Of a stretch of 64,000 nt of DNA, positions 17,860-26,818 are shown piece by piece. Within the stretch, counting starts at the first letter, position 1; every line of letters begins with the position of its first letter. Position numbers and translations under genes: made by a program. This DNA is from an uncultured Rhodocyclaceae bacterium (GTDB lineage Bacteria > Pseudomonadota > Gammaproteobacteria > Burkholderiales > Rhodocyclaceae). Under the pieces are notes generated by a model, which was not told the DNA's origin, did no database searches, and worked only from the letters and a program-made list of their open reading frames with translations. The stretch lies in assembly GCA_907163225.1 (NCBI GenBank), contig OU015322.1, positions 2,333,001 to 2,397,000 of the forward strand, given 5' to 3'.

Positions 17860-20607
17860 CTAGTGCGCCGCTTCCCAGTTCGGTCCGACGCCGACTTCAA
17901 CGACCAGCGGCACCTTTAGCTCGGCCACTTGGCTCATCAGGCGCGGCAGGTGGGTGCGGATTTTCATCAGTTCGTCGTCCGGCACTTCGAGCAGCAGTTC
18001 GTCATGTACTTGCAGCACCAGCTTTGATTTCAGTCCCGATTTTTCCAACCAGTTCTGCACGGCGATCATCGCCAGCTTGATCAAGTCGGCGGCCGTGCCT
18101 TGCATCGGTGCGTTGATCGCGGCGCGCTCGGCGCCCTGGCGGCGGTTGCCGTTGCTCGAACGGATTTCCGGGAACCACAGGCGGCGGCCGAAGGCGGTTT
18201 CGACGTAGCCTTTTTGCCGGGCCATTTCCCGGGCCTCTTCCATGTAGCGGGCGACGCCGGGATAACGCGCAAAGTAGCGGTCGATGTAGGTTTGCGCCGC
18301 ACTGCGCTCCAGCCCGAGCTGGCGGGCCAGCCCGAAGGCGCTCATGCCGTAGATCAGGCCGAAGTTGATGCTCTTGGCGACGCGGCGCTGGTCGGGGCCG
18401 ACTTCGAGCGGTGTGACGCCGAAGATTTCGCCGGCCGTCGCGCGGTGCACGTCCTCGCCATGCGAGAAAGCGTGGAGCAGGCCGTCGTCGCCCGAGAGGT
18501 GGGCCATGATGCGCAGCTCGATCTGCGAATAGTCGGCCGAGACGATGCTGGAACCTTCGGGCGCGATGAAGGCGGTGCGGATCTTTCGGCCTTCCTCGCT
18601 GCGCACCGGGATGTTCTGCAGGTTGGGATCGGTCGAGGCAAGACGCCCCGTTACAACGGAGGCCTGCGAGAAGTGAGTATGCACTCTCCCAGTCTGCGGA
18701 TTGATCATGCGCGGAAGCTTGTCGGTGTAGGTGCCCTTGAGTTTGGACAGGCTGCGGTGTTCGAGCAGCAGCTTGGGCAGCGGGTAGTCGAGAGCCAGTT
18801 CAGAGAGCACCTCTTCGTCGGTGGATGGGCCACCGGATGGCGTTTTTTTCTTGACCGGCAAGCCGAGTTTTTCGAACAGGATGTCGGCGAGCTGCTTGGG
18901 CGAGGCGAGGTTGAAGGGCTGGCCGGCCAGTTCGTAGGCCTGCGCTTCGAGGGCCATGATCTTCTGGCCCATTTCGTGGCTCTGGCGCGTCAGCACATCG
19001 GCGTCAATCAGGATGCCGTTGCGCTCGATCTGCCAAATGACCTGGCGGGCCGGCATTTCTATGTCGTGGTAGATGCGCGACAGGCCGGGTTCGTCGGTGA
19101 ATTGCGGGTGCAGCACGTTATGGATGCGCAGGGTGACGTCGGAATCTTCCGCTGCGTAGGTGGCGGCGCGTTCTATATCGACCTGATCGAAGGTGATCTG
19201 CTTGGCGCCCTTGCCGCAGAGGTCTTCGTAGGCGATGGTGTCGAGGCCGAGGTGGCGGGTGCAGAGCTGGCCGAGGTCGTGGCCCTTGTCGGACTCGATG
19301 ACGTAGCTTTGCAGCATGGTGTCGTGTTCGATGCCGGCCAGCGTGATGCCGTGGTTGGCGAAAACGTGCTGGTCGTACTTGGCGTTTTGCAGCACTTTTT
19401 TCCGGTTGACCCTAGGGCCAGCCGTTGATTCTGTGGTCGCGGAAAGCCAGGGCTTGAGCTTGGCCAGCACCTCGTCACGCGGCAGCTGATCGGCGACGCC
19501 GGGGGCGGTGTGGGCGAGTGGAATGTAGCAGGCTTCACCCGGTTTGACCGAGAGCGAAATGCCGACGATGCGGGCTTCGAAGGAGTCGAGGCTGGTCGTT
19601 TCGGTGTCGAGCGCGGTCAGTTCTGCCGCTTCGATTTTGGCCAGCCAGGTATCGAATTGCGGCCAGCTCAGGACGGTTTCGTAGGTAACGTCGATTTTGC
19701 CTTGGAGCGTGGGCGCCGCGGCATCGGAAACCGTGCGGGCCGGGATGTCGGCGGCCGCTTCGGGCCCATCGATATCGGCCAGCCATGAGCGGAACTGGTA
19801 GCGGGTGTAGAGCTCTCGCAGCGTGGCGATATCGGGTGGTGTTGCGTTCAGCGTGGCTGGTGTCGGCAGGTTGGAGAGATCACAGGCGACGGTGACCAGT
19901 TTCTTGCCAAGCGGCAAAAAGCCAAGGTGATCACGCAGATTCTGGCCAACGACGCCGCCGATTTCGTCGGCATGGGCGACGATTTCGTCGAGCGAGCCGT
20001 ATTGCGCCAGCCATTTGAGCGCGGTTTTCGGCCCGCATTTGGCGACGCCCGGTACGCCGTCGACGGTGTCCCCAACCAGCGCCAGATAATCGACGATCTT
20101 GTCCGGTGGCACGCCGAACTTGGCCTCGACGCCGGCCTCGTCGAGCAGTTCGTTGCTCATCGTGTTGTACCAGCGGACGAGCGGATTGACCAGTTGGGTC
20201 AGATCCTTGTCGCCGGTCGAAATCAGTGTATTTATGCCGTCGACCGCAGCATTCGTCGCCAGCGTGCCGATTACGTCGTCGGCTTCGACGCCATCGACCA
20301 TCAGCAGCGGCCAGCCGGCGGCCCTGATCGCGGCATGCAGCGGCTCGATCTGGCCGACCATTTCGGGCGGCATCGGCGGCCGGTGCGCCTTGTATTCGGG
20401 ATACCAGTCGTCGCGGAAAGTCTTGCCCTTGGCATCGAAGACGACCGCCTTGTAGTCTGCCTTGTAGTCGCTCTCCAGACGACGTAGCATGTTCAGAACG
20501 CCGTAGATGGCGCCCGTCGGCTCGCCGGCCTTGTTGCGCAGGTCGGGCAGGGCGTGGAAAGCGCGATAGAGATAGGACGAACCGTCCACCAACAACAAGA
20601 GAGGCAT
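17860..20607 (-). CDS. polA: DNA polymerase I
   Basis: This 915-residue protein has all three domains. The 5' nuclease (1-290) opens LLLVDGSSYLYRAFHAL and has VVFDAKGKTFR. The 3'-5' exonuclease (about 310-520) keeps ALDTETTSLDS and YAAEDSDVTL, so proofreading should be active. The polymerase has motif A DYSQIELRIMAHLS, motif B RRVAKSINFGLIYGMS and motif C VHDELLLEVP. It acts in Okazaki fragment processing and repair. Its start lies only 5 bases from the start of the divergent LOG gene. A repeat copy encodes a linker in the exonuclease domain. Confidence 0.97.
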   Translation of the reverse strand: MPLLLLVDGSSYLYRAFHALPDLRNKAGEPTGAIYGVLNMLRRLESDYKADYKAVVFDAKGKTFRDDWYPEYKAHRPPMPPEMVGQIEPLHAAIRAAGWPLLMVDGVEADDVIGTLATNAAVDGINTLISTGDKDLTQLVNPLVRWYNTMSNELLDEAGVEAKFGVPPDKIVDYLALVGDTVDGVPGVAKCGPKTALKWLAQYGSLDEIVAHADEIGGVVGQNLRDHLGFLPLGKKLVTVACDLSNLPTPATLNATPPDIATLRELYTRYQFRSWLADIDGPEAAADIPARTVSDAAAPTLQGKIDVTYETVLSWPQFDTWLAKIEAAELTALDTETTSLDSFEARIVGISLSVKPGEACYIPLAHTAPGVADQLPRDEVLAKLKPWLSATTESTAGPRVNRKKVLQNAKYDQHVFANHGITLAGIEHDTMLQSYVIESDKGHDLGQLCTRHLGLDTIAYEDLCGKGAKQITFDQVDIERAATYAAEDSDVTLRIHNVLHPQFTDEPGLSRIYHDIEMPARQVIWQIERNGILIDADVLTRQSHEMGQKIMALEAQAYELAGQPFNLASPKQLADILFEKLGLPVKKKTPSGGPSTDEEVLSELALDYPLPKLLLEHRSLSKLKGTYTDKLPRMINPQTGRVHTHFSQASVVTGRLASTDPNLQNIPVRSEEGRKIRTAFIAPEGSSIVSADYSQIELRIMAHLSGDDGLLHAFSHGEDVHRATAGEIFGVTPLEVGPDQRRVAKSINFGLIYGMSAFGLARQLGLERSAAQTYIDRYFARYPGVARYMEEAREMARQKGYVETAFGRRLWFPEIRSSNGNRRQGAERAAINAPMQGTAADLIKLAMIAVQNWLEKSGLKSKLVLQVHDELLLEVPDDELMKIRTHLPRLMSQVAELKVPLVVEVGVGPNWEAAH
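19380..19415 (-). repeat. Interspersed 32-bp repeat, copy inside polA
   Basis: On the minus strand the copy reads AGGGTCAACCGGAAAA and continues GTGCTGCAAAAC. It is translated as RVNRKKVLQNAKYD, immediately before the conserved AKYD of the exonuclease domain. Orientation is the same as the gene; the second half of the repeat is weakly kept. Confidence 0.6.
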
Positions 20608-20612
20608 GAGAA

Positions 20613-21341
20613 GTGACGGAAAGCGATAAATTGGTGACTGGGGTCGAAACCGAGGCCATCCTGAAAAGCACGACGGCCCGCGAGTCGTGGCGGATTTTCG
20701 GCATTATGTCAGAGTTCGTCGAGGCCACGGAACGTCTGGCCGCGATCAAGCCGGCGGTGACGATGTTCGGCAGCGCCCGCGTCCGCCCGGATTCGCCGTA
20801 TTACATGCTGACCGAGCAGATTGCGCGCTTGTTGTCCGACTCCGGCTTCTCCGTCATTTCCGGCGGCGGGCCGGGCATCATGGAAGCAGCCAACAAGGGT
20901 GCATTCTTCGGTAAGTCGCCGTCGGTCGGCCTGAATATCCAGCTGCCGCACGAGCAAAAGAACAACCCGTATCAGGATATTTCGCAAACTTTCCGCCACT
21001 TTTTCGCTCGAAAATACATGTTCGTCCGCTTTGCCAGCGCCTACGTCGTGATGCCGGGCGGCTTTGGTACGCTGGACGAACTGATGGAAGCATTGACGCT
21101 GATCCAGACTGGCAAGGGCCGGAAGATTCCACTGATTCTGGTCGGTTCGGCGTTCTGGGGCGGCATGCTCGACTGGTTCCGGGAGCGCCTGATGGCCGAA
21201 GGCATGATCGATCCGGAGGACATGAATTTGATCCAGTTGATCGACGAGCCGGAAAAGGTGGTCGAAGCCATTTTCAAACACTACGAAGCACGTCCTTTCG
21301 GCCCCTTGCCGAACGAACACGAGATGCTGCTCAACCTGTAA
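20613..21341 (+). CDS. LOG family protein (TIGR00730 Rossmann fold)
   Basis: This 242-residue protein has the nucleotide-binding signatures of the LOG/lysine-decarboxylase-like family: VTMFGSARV, VISGGGPGIMEAANKGA and VVMPGGFGTLDELMEALTLIQ, the PGGxGTxxE motif. Relatives cleave the ribosyl-phosphate bond of nucleotide 5'-monophosphates, as in cytokinin activation. The bacterial substrate here is not certain. The GTG at 20613 leaves 5 bases to the divergent polA start; a GTG at 20633 is another option. Conserved ESWRIFGIM argues against starting at the ATG at 20706. Confidence 0.85.
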   Translation: MTESDKLVTGVETEAILKSTTARESWRIFGIMSEFVEATERLAAIKPAVTMFGSARVRPDSPYYMLTEQIARLLSDSGFSVISGGGPGIMEAANKGAFFGKSPSVGLNIQLPHEQKNNPYQDISQTFRHFFARKYMFVRFASAYVVMPGGFGTLDELMEALTLIQTGKGRKIPLILVGSAFWGGMLDWFRERLMAEGMIDPEDMNLIQLIDEPEKVVEAIFKHYEARPFGPLPNEHEMLLNL

Positions 21342-21371
21342 AATCAGGGCATCAACACCGAGGATCCGATC

Positions 21372-21701
21372 ATGCGCCGCCTTCTTCCCCTAATGCTCCT
21401 TGCCGCTCTGCCTGTCTGGGCGCAAAAAGGCGATCTCCAGCCGCTGCCGGCCGTGCCGCCACCGCCGCCGGGCATGGAAGCTTTCGACGAAGCGCTTGAG
21501 CCGCAGGTCACCATCGTCAAACGCGAAAGCGAAACTCGCGAGGAATTTCGCGTCAAGGGCAAGCTCTACATGGTCAAGGTGACGCCGGTGGTCGGCCCTG
21601 CCTACTATCTGGTCGATCGTCAGGGCGATGGCAATTTCATTGAGGCCGACATCAACCAGAAGCCCATCAAGCCGCCGATGTGGGTTATCCACAGCTGGTA
21701 A
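21372..21701 (+). CDS. DUF2782 small exported protein
   Basis: This 109-residue protein has a short signal peptide (RRLLPLMLLAALPVWA) and a proline-rich stretch. A compact C-terminal domain follows (EEFRVKGKLYMVKVTPVVGPAYYLVD, PPMWVIHSW) that fits DUF2782. The family is periplasmic with no known function. In several betaproteobacteria it is encoded between polA and thrB, as here. The next gene starts 3 bases after its stop. Confidence 0.85.
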   Translation: MRRLLPLMLLAALPVWAQKGDLQPLPAVPPPPPGMEAFDEALEPQVTIVKRESETREEFRVKGKLYMVKVTPVVGPAYYLVDRQGDGNFIEADINQKPIKPPMWVIHSW

Positions 21702-21704
21702 GCC

Positions 21705-22631
21705 TTGTCCGTCTATACCACGGTCGGGCGGGATGAACTCGCCGCCTGGCTCCAGCCGCTCGGGCTGGGCGAGTTGATCGATCATGCCGGGATTGCAGCC
21801 GGCATGCAGAACTCCAATTATTTCGTTACGACAACGCGCGGCCGTTTTGTCCTGACCATTTTTGAGCGCGTCGAGACCTTGGCGCTCGATTTCTATTTGG
21901 CGTTGCAGGACAGGGTTGCGTCGCGTGGCATTCCCAGTCCCCAGCCTCTGGCCGATGGCGATGGACGTCGCTGGCGACTGCTGGCGGGTAAGCCGGCTGC
22001 ATTGCTAACTTGTTTGCCGGGCGCCACTGTCGATTTTCCCGCCGCCCGGCACTGTCAGTTGGTGGGCGAAACCTTGGCCCGCCTGCATCTGGCAGCAGTC
22101 GACATGCCCCAGTCTTTGCCCAATCCCTGCGGCGCCTCGTGGCGGCAGGCGGTGGGAAAGGCCTTGCTGCCACTGGTTTTGAGCGACGAGCGCGAATTGC
22201 TGGCCGACGAACTGGCTTTCCAGGCGAAGCAAGACTATTCCCGCCTGCCGCGCGGCATCATTCACGCCGATCTGTTCCGCGACAACGTGCTGTGGGATAC
22301 CCACGGTCAACTGTCCGGGGTGCTCGATTTCTACTTTGCCGGCGAAGACGCCTTGCTGTTCGATCTTGCGGTGGTCGCCAACGACTGGTGCGCCGATGCA
22401 GCCGCTTTGGCCGCGTTGCTTGCCGGCTACGCAGGGCAGCGCGCGCTGACCGAGGCCGAAATTGATGCGTGGCCAGCCATGCGCCGCGCGGCAGCCTTGC
22501 GTTTCTGGTTGCTTCGGCTGGAGGTTCGGCATCAGCCGCGCGCTGGCGAAGTGGTAACAATCAAGAATCCGGATCATTTCCGAGCCATGTTGACGCGTTT
22601 TCGCCTTGCTCCGCAAGCGCTGCCCCGTTAG
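21705..22631 (+). CDS. thrB: Homoserine kinase, ThrB2/aminoglycoside-phosphotransferase fold
   Basis: This 308-residue enzyme phosphorylates homoserine in threonine synthesis. It belongs to the protein-kinase-like (APH) type found in Pseudomonas and betaproteobacteria, not the GHMP type. Visible are the N-terminal QNSNYFVTTTRGRFVLTIFE, catalytic IIHADLFRDNVLW and metal-binding GVLDFYFAGED. The start is a TTG at 21705, three bases after the previous stop; the protein aligns with family members from that residue (SVYTTVGRDEL). Confidence 0.9.
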   Translation: MSVYTTVGRDELAAWLQPLGLGELIDHAGIAAGMQNSNYFVTTTRGRFVLTIFERVETLALDFYLALQDRVASRGIPSPQPLADGDGRRWRLLAGKPAALLTCLPGATVDFPAARHCQLVGETLARLHLAAVDMPQSLPNPCGASWRQAVGKALLPLVLSDERELLADELAFQAKQDYSRLPRGIIHADLFRDNVLWDTHGQLSGVLDFYFAGEDALLFDLAVVANDWCADAAALAALLAGYAGQRALTEAEIDAWPAMRRAAALRFWLLRLEVRHQPRAGEVVTIKNPDHFRAMLTRFRLAPQALPR

Positions 22632-22640
22632 CATCCGCGC

Positions 22641-23387
22641 ATGAGTGAAACTCCCCTATTTCCGATGGCGCCGACCCGGTTTACCGGCGAAAGCCGAGAA
22701 GTCGATCCCGGCGCCTGTTTCGATTGGTTGCGCCAGGGCTGGGCGATGTTTCTGGTCAATCCGGGGGTCTGGATTGGTAGTACCGTCTTGCTGCTGGTCA
22801 TCCTGATGGCGATTTCCATTGTGCCCCTGTTCGGGCAGATTGCCGCCCACCTGCTGGTGCCGCTTTTTGGCGCGGGCATGATCAAGCTTTGCCGGCGTTT
22901 TGGGGAGGGCAATGAGCCGGAGATCGCCGATTTGTTCTCCGGATTCCGCCACAACGCCGGGCCGCTGGTCATGGTCGGCGTTTTCTTTGCGCTCGGCATT
23001 TTCGGCATTGCCTTCATTGCATTTTTGCTGGTGAGCGGCGGCGTGCTGGGGGGCGTCGTCACTGGCAAGGTAGCAGGCTTTGGTGTTGCGCTCGGCGGCG
23101 TCATGCTGGCTGGTTTGCTCGTCCTGGTGCTGTCGATACCGATCATCATGGCCACCTGGTTTGCGCCGGCGCTCGTGTTCATCCACGACATGTCGCCGCT
23201 GGATGCCATGAAGGCCAGTTTTGCCGCCGGCGCCAAGAATTTCTTGCCGATGGCGATTTTTGGCATATTTTTGGTTGTTGCGCTGTTTTTTGCCATGCTG
23301 CCAGTCGGAATGGGCCTGCTGCTGCTGCTGCCGGTCTTTTCTGGCGCGGTTTACGCGTCGTACCGCGATATTTTCGTGGGGAGCTGA
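22641..23387 (+). CDS. BPSS1780-type multipass membrane protein (first copy)
   Basis: This 248-residue protein has an N-terminal motif GACFDWLRQGWAMFLVNPGVW and about five to six hydrophobic helices, ending in YASYRDIF. The same features recur in the next gene, so the two look like tandem paralogues of a betaproteobacterial membrane family without a known function. It starts 9 bases after thrB and ends 2 bases before the second copy, so the three genes are probably co-transcribed. Confidence 0.75.
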   Translation: MSETPLFPMAPTRFTGESREVDPGACFDWLRQGWAMFLVNPGVWIGSTVLLLVILMAISIVPLFGQIAAHLLVPLFGAGMIKLCRRFGEGNEPEIADLFSGFRHNAGPLVMVGVFFALGIFGIAFIAFLLVSGGVLGGVVTGKVAGFGVALGGVMLAGLLVLVLSIPIIMATWFAPALVFIHDMSPLDAMKASFAAGAKNFLPMAIFGIFLVVALFFAMLPVGMGLLLLLPVFSGAVYASYRDIFVGS

Positions 23388-23389
23388 GC

Positions 23390-24163
23390 ATGCGGGCGCA
23401 AACTCTGCAACCGGCTGCTGGCTGGGGCTGGATTCTGACCGGTTTTGCCATTTTTCGACGCAACCCGCTGCTGCTCGGCATGCTGGTCATGACCTACTGG
23501 ATCACCATCGTATTCCTCAACGTGCTGCCGATCATTGGCGCGCTGGCGGCGTCGCTGGTTATCCCCGGGTTATCCGTCGGCCTGATGCAGGCTGCCCGGC
23601 AGGTCGAACGTGGCCAGCCTGTCGGCATCCAAACCCTGTTTGGCAGCATGAAGGAAAACAGTCGAACCCTGCTCGCGCTGGGGGCGCTCTATCTGTGTTG
23701 CACGCTGGGCATCCTGGGCCTGTCTACGTTGCTCGATGGCGGTGACATGTTCCGTTTCATGATGGCAGGCAACCGCGCCGAGCGGGCGGCTGTCGAGGAT
23801 GCTGATTTTGTTTTGCCGGCACTATTCGTCATGCTGGCGATGCTGCCGGTCATGATGGCCTACTGGTTCGCGCCGGTACTTGCTGCCTGGCATCGTTTGC
23901 CACTCGGCAAGGCGCTGTTCTTCAGCTTCATTGCCTGCTGGATCAACTGGCGTGCATTTCTGATCTATGGTTTCGGCCTTTTATTGATTGCCGGTATTGT
24001 TCCGGGCGTGCTGCTCGGGATACTTCTGCTGATCATGCCTGGCGCCGCAAGCTTCATTACAGCCGTCGTGACTATTCCGATGGTGCTGATAATTGCGCCG
24101 AGCATTTTTGCCAGCTTCTACGCTTGCTACCGCGACATCTTCGGCATTTCCGAAATTGTCTGA
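23390..24163 (+). CDS. BPSS1780-type multipass membrane protein (second copy)
   Basis: This 257-residue paralogue of the preceding protein has GWGWILTGFAIFRRNPLLLGM at the N-terminus, WFAPVLAAWHRLPLGKALFFSF in the middle and SFYACYRDIFGISEIV at the end. It has about six hydrophobic segments. The shared ends (tryptophan-rich opening, YRDIF closing) define the family. Function is unknown. nadD begins 4 bases after its stop. Confidence 0.75.
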   Translation: MRAQTLQPAAGWGWILTGFAIFRRNPLLLGMLVMTYWITIVFLNVLPIIGALAASLVIPGLSVGLMQAARQVERGQPVGIQTLFGSMKENSRTLLALGALYLCCTLGILGLSTLLDGGDMFRFMMAGNRAERAAVEDADFVLPALFVMLAMLPVMMAYWFAPVLAAWHRLPLGKALFFSFIACWINWRAFLIYGFGLLLIAGIVPGVLLGILLLIMPGAASFITAVVTIPMVLIIAPSIFASFYACYRDIFGISEIV

Positions 24164-24167
24164 GATT

Positions 24168-24821
24168 TTGAGTGAACCGCTCGGCCTCTTCGGCGGCACC
24201 TTCGACCCTGTTCATTTCGGCCACCTGCGGCTGGCGGAAGAGTCGATTGCCCACTTGGGCCTCGGCGGCGTGCGCTGGATTCCGGCTGGCCAGCCGCCGC
24301 ATCGCGGGACGCCGCAAGTGACCGCCCAGCAGCGTCTGGAGATGGTGCTGCGGTCAACGGCAAAAAACGCCAAATTTTCAATTGATGCCAGCGAGGTTGA
24401 GGCCGCCGCGCCTAGCTACACGGTGCATACGCTGGAGCGCCTGCGGCGCGAACTCGGCGAGCAACAGTCGCTGGTTCTGCTGGTCGGCGCCGACGCCTTT
24501 GCCGGACTATCGACCTGGCACCGCTGGCGCGACATTTTTTCGCTGGCCCACGTGGCGGTATCGCACCGCCCCGGTTTTCCGGTCGAAACCAGCAGTCTGC
24601 CGCACGAACTGGCGACCGAGTTTAACGACCGTTTCCTCGCCGATGTCGCCGGCCTGAAATCCTCACCAGCCGGCGGAATCGTCACTTTTGCCATGACCCA
24701 GCTGGCTATTTCGGCCACCCAGATCCGCAAACTATTGGCCAACGGCCTGTCGGCGCGCTATTTGCTGCCCGATGCTGTTCTCGACTATATTCACCTTCAC
24801 CAACTCTATAAAAGCACCTGA
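24168..24821 (+). CDS. nadD: Nicotinate-nucleotide adenylyltransferase NadD
   Basis: This 217-residue enzyme makes deamido-NAD from nicotinate mononucleotide and ATP. The nucleotidyltransferase signature GLFGGTFDPVHFGHLRLAE and the C-terminal ISATQIRKLLANG are present. The TTG at 24168 is the only start that places the signature at residue 5. The region RSTAKNAKFSID, where homologues carry a different sequence before the conserved APSYT, is encoded by a repeat copy. nadD heads the conserved nadD-rsfS-rlmH-maf order; its stop and the rsfS start share one base. Confidence 0.94.
   Translation: MSEPLGLFGGTFDPVHFGHLRLAEESIAHLGLGGVRWIPAGQPPHRGTPQVTAQQRLEMVLRSTAKNAKFSIDASEVEAAAPSYTVHTLERLRRELGEQQSLVLLVGADAFAGLSTWHRWRDIFSLAHVAVSHRPGFPVETSSLPHELATEFNDRFLADVAGLKSSPAGGIVTFAMTQLAISATQIRKLLANGLSARYLLPDAVLDYIHLHQLYKST
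24350..24383 (+). repeat. Interspersed 32-bp repeat, copy inside nadD
   Basis: GCGGTCAACGGCAAAA followed by AACGCCAAATTTTCAATT. It is read in frame CGG-TCA-ACG as RSTAKNAKFSI, a third sense frame compared with the other coding copies. Confidence 0.65.
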
Positions 24822-25186
24822 TGGACACCCGCAAGCTACAAAAAATCATCGTTGCCGCCCTTGAAGAAATCAAGGGCAAGGACATCGAAGTCATCAACAC
24901 CAGCAAGCTGACCTCGATGTTCGATCGAATCGTCATCGCTACCGGTGATTCCAACCGACAGGTCAAGTCGCTGGCTCAGAATGTCGTCGAGAAGGTCAAG
25001 GAAGCCGGTGGCGAGGTTATCTCGACCGAAGGCGAAGACGGTGGCGAATGGGTGCTGGTCGACCTTGGCGACATCGTTGTTCACGTCATGCAAGCCAGCG
25101 TTCGCCAGTACTACAATCTTGAAGAACTCTGGTCGGCGACGCCGGCCCAGCGTCGCAAGGCCGTGGAGCAGGCTCGGGACGCATGA
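24821..25186 (+). CDS. rsfS: Ribosomal silencing factor RsfS
   Basis: This 121-residue protein binds uL14 on the large subunit and blocks subunit joining during starvation. Family features are LEEIKGKDIEVINTSKLTSMFD, IATGDSNRQVKSLAQNV, GEWVLVDLGDIVVHVM and YYNLEELW. It shares one base with the nadD stop and overlaps rlmH by 4 bases, so translation is coupled through the operon. Confidence 0.95.
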   Translation: MDTRKLQKIIVAALEEIKGKDIEVINTSKLTSMFDRIVIATGDSNRQVKSLAQNVVEKVKEAGGEVISTEGEDGGEWVLVDLGDIVVHVMQASVRQYYNLEELWSATPAQRRKAVEQARDA

Positions 25187-25653
25187 AGTTGGCCGTACTC
25201 GCCGTCGGCCATCGGCAGCCCGGTTGGGTGAACGATGGCTGTGCCGAGTACCTGAAGCGCATGCCGCGCGAACTGCCGGCCAGCGTTACCGAAATCAAGC
25301 CCGAGCCGCGCGGTTCCAAGACCCGCGAGCAATTGCTGTCCGCAGAAAAAGGCCGTATCCGTGATGCCTTGCCGGGCAGTTGCCGTATCGTCGTGCTCGA
25401 CGAAAAGGGCGACGACCTGACCACCCTCAAACTGGCCAAACGGCTTGAGGTCTGGATGCAGGACGGTCGTGACGTGGCACTGCTGATCGGCGGCGCCGAC
25501 GGACTGGATGAGGAATTCAAGCAACAGGCGGACGACAAGTTGCGCCTGTCCAGCCTGACGCTTCCGCATGGCATGGCTCGCCTGATATTGTGCGAGCAGT
25601 TGTATCGCGCTGTCAGCGTCCTGAAAAACCATCCATACCACCGGGAGGGATGA
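25183..25653 (+). CDS. rlmH: 23S rRNA pseudouridine-1915 N3-methyltransferase RlmH
   Basis: This 156-residue SPOUT methyltransferase modifies helix 69 of 23S rRNA. It has the family opening MKLAVLAVGHRQPGWV, VVLDEKGDDLTTLKLAKRL, LIGGADGLDEEFKQQAD with the SAM-binding knot, and LPHGMARLILCEQLYRAVSVLKNHPYHREG at the end. It overlaps rsfS (ATGA) and the maf start at its own stop. Confidence 0.96.
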   Translation: MKLAVLAVGHRQPGWVNDGCAEYLKRMPRELPASVTEIKPEPRGSKTREQLLSAEKGRIRDALPGSCRIVVLDEKGDDLTTLKLAKRLEVWMQDGRDVALLIGGADGLDEEFKQQADDKLRLSSLTLPHGMARLILCEQLYRAVSVLKNHPYHREG

Positions 25654-26258
25654 TGCGCCTCTACCTTGCTTCGCGTAGCCCGCGCCGTCGTGAATTGCTG
25701 CACCAGATCGGCATCGATTTCGATACCGTCGTTTTTCGTGATGGCCTGCGGGCCGATAGCGAGACCGACGAAACGCCGATGCCGGGTGAAAATCCTGTCA
25801 GTTATGTCGAGCGTGTCGCCCGCGCCAAGGCAATCCATGGTCTGAAGATCGTCGAGGAGCGTCGCTTGCCGATGCGCCCGGTGCTCTCGGCCGATACGAC
25901 GCTGGAGTTTGAAGGCGAAATCATCGGCAAGCCGGTCGATATGGCCGACGCCGCGGCCATTCTGCGGCGCTTGTCCGGGCGGACGCATCGGGTGCTGACC
26001 GGGGTCGCGATCGATCATCAGGGGCGCAGCGAATATCTGTTATCGACCAGCGAAGTGCGTTTCCGCCACATTGATGACGAGGAAATCCGTCACTATGTGA
26101 TGAGTGGCGAGCCGATGGACAAGGCCGGTGCTTATGGCATCCAGGGTCGGGCCGGGATGTTTGTCGAGCACCTGTCCGGTAGCTACACGGGCGTCATGGG
26201 CCTGCCCGTGTGCGAAACGGGCGAGTTGCTCAAGCGGCTGGGTTTTCGGCCGCTATAA
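25653..26258 (+). CDS. maf: Maf family nucleotide pyrophosphatase
   Basis: This is a 201-residue house-cleaning pyrophosphatase of non-canonical or modified nucleotides. Signatures are LYLASRSPRRRELL, SADTTLEFEGEIIGKP, LSGRTHRVLTGVA and DKAGAYGIQGRAGMFV. A GGGAGG site precedes two adjacent ATG codons at 25650 and 25653; the second gives better spacing. The 3' end overlaps the convergent phosphopantetheinyl transferase gene by 29 bases. In related genomes rng usually follows; here it lies 12 kb away. Confidence 0.93.
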   Translation: MRLYLASRSPRRRELLHQIGIDFDTVVFRDGLRADSETDETPMPGENPVSYVERVARAKAIHGLKIVEERRLPMRPVLSADTTLEFEGEIIGKPVDMADAAAILRRLSGRTHRVLTGVAIDHQGRSEYLLSTSEVRFRHIDDEEIRHYVMSGEPMDKAGAYGIQGRAGMFVEHLSGSYTGVMGLPVCETGELLKRLGFRPL

Positions 26259-26814
26259 GCGTCGCCACCGCGCCGAGATAGCCGTCCGGCAAGGCTAGCG
26301 GCTGAACGCGACAGGGCGCTAAATGCGCTTCCAGTGCCGCACTCCATTCTTCCAGACCTAAACCACGGCATTTGAGGCGGGCTTCGTGCTCCGTCCAGGC
26401 TTGGGCGAAGTGCGTGAGTTGTTCATTCGGCGGCAGGGCGGCGATTTGTCCGGCGCGTTTCGGGCCGAGATAATCGTTGGCCAGGGCTGGAATTTCAGTC
26501 GGCCAATCAGGATCGTCAGGCAGGCGCAGCAGGTCGATGCCGACCGGGCCGGCGCGGTGAATCGCCAGCAGCGAAAGCCCGTTTTCATGGCTGATTGAAA
26601 GGCCGGACGGATTGTCCTGCCCGGCCAGCCGGAGCGGCTGGCCGGGGACGGAGATCAGTTCGACGTCGCCCAGTATGTCGCGCAAGATGCGACGAACCTC
26701 CAGGCGGGCCGATTCGCGAATTGGCGTATTTTTCGTGTTGACCGCAACAATCAGCAAATTTTGCGCCGTATCGAACGCTGCCGGCCAGTGCAGGACAGTC
26801 GGCGGTCTGAGCAT
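26230..26814 (-). CDS. 4'-phosphopantetheinyl transferase superfamily protein
   Basis: This 194-residue Sfp/HetI-like enzyme would convert apo carrier domains to holo form with CoA. Conserved parts are GLSISHENGLSLLAI, GIDLLRLPDD with Mg2+-binding Asp, and FAQAWTEHEARLKCRG, the WxxxEAxxK motif. Its start lies 4 bases after the stop of the large NRPS-like gene on the same strand. That neighbour's carrier domain (LGGHS serine) is therefore its likely target. A repeat copy encodes VAVNTKNTPIRE near the N-terminus. Confidence 0.88.
   Translation of the reverse strand: MLRPPTVLHWPAAFDTAQNLLIVAVNTKNTPIRESARLEVRRILRDILGDVELISVPGQPLRLAGQDNPSGLSISHENGLSLLAIHRAGPVGIDLLRLPDDPDWPTEIPALANDYLGPKRAGQIAALPPNEQLTHFAQAWTEHEARLKCRGLGLEEWSAALEAHLAPCRVQPLALPDGYLGAVATLIAAENPAA
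26714..26747 (-). repeat. Interspersed 32-bp repeat, copy inside the phosphopantetheinyl transferase gene
   Basis: The minus strand reads TGCGGTCAACACGAAAAA followed by TACGCCAATTCGC. It is translated as AVNTKNTPIR, in the same sense frame as the cobQ, polA and acetoacetyl-CoA synthetase copies. Confidence 0.65.
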
Positions 26815-26818
26815 CGTT

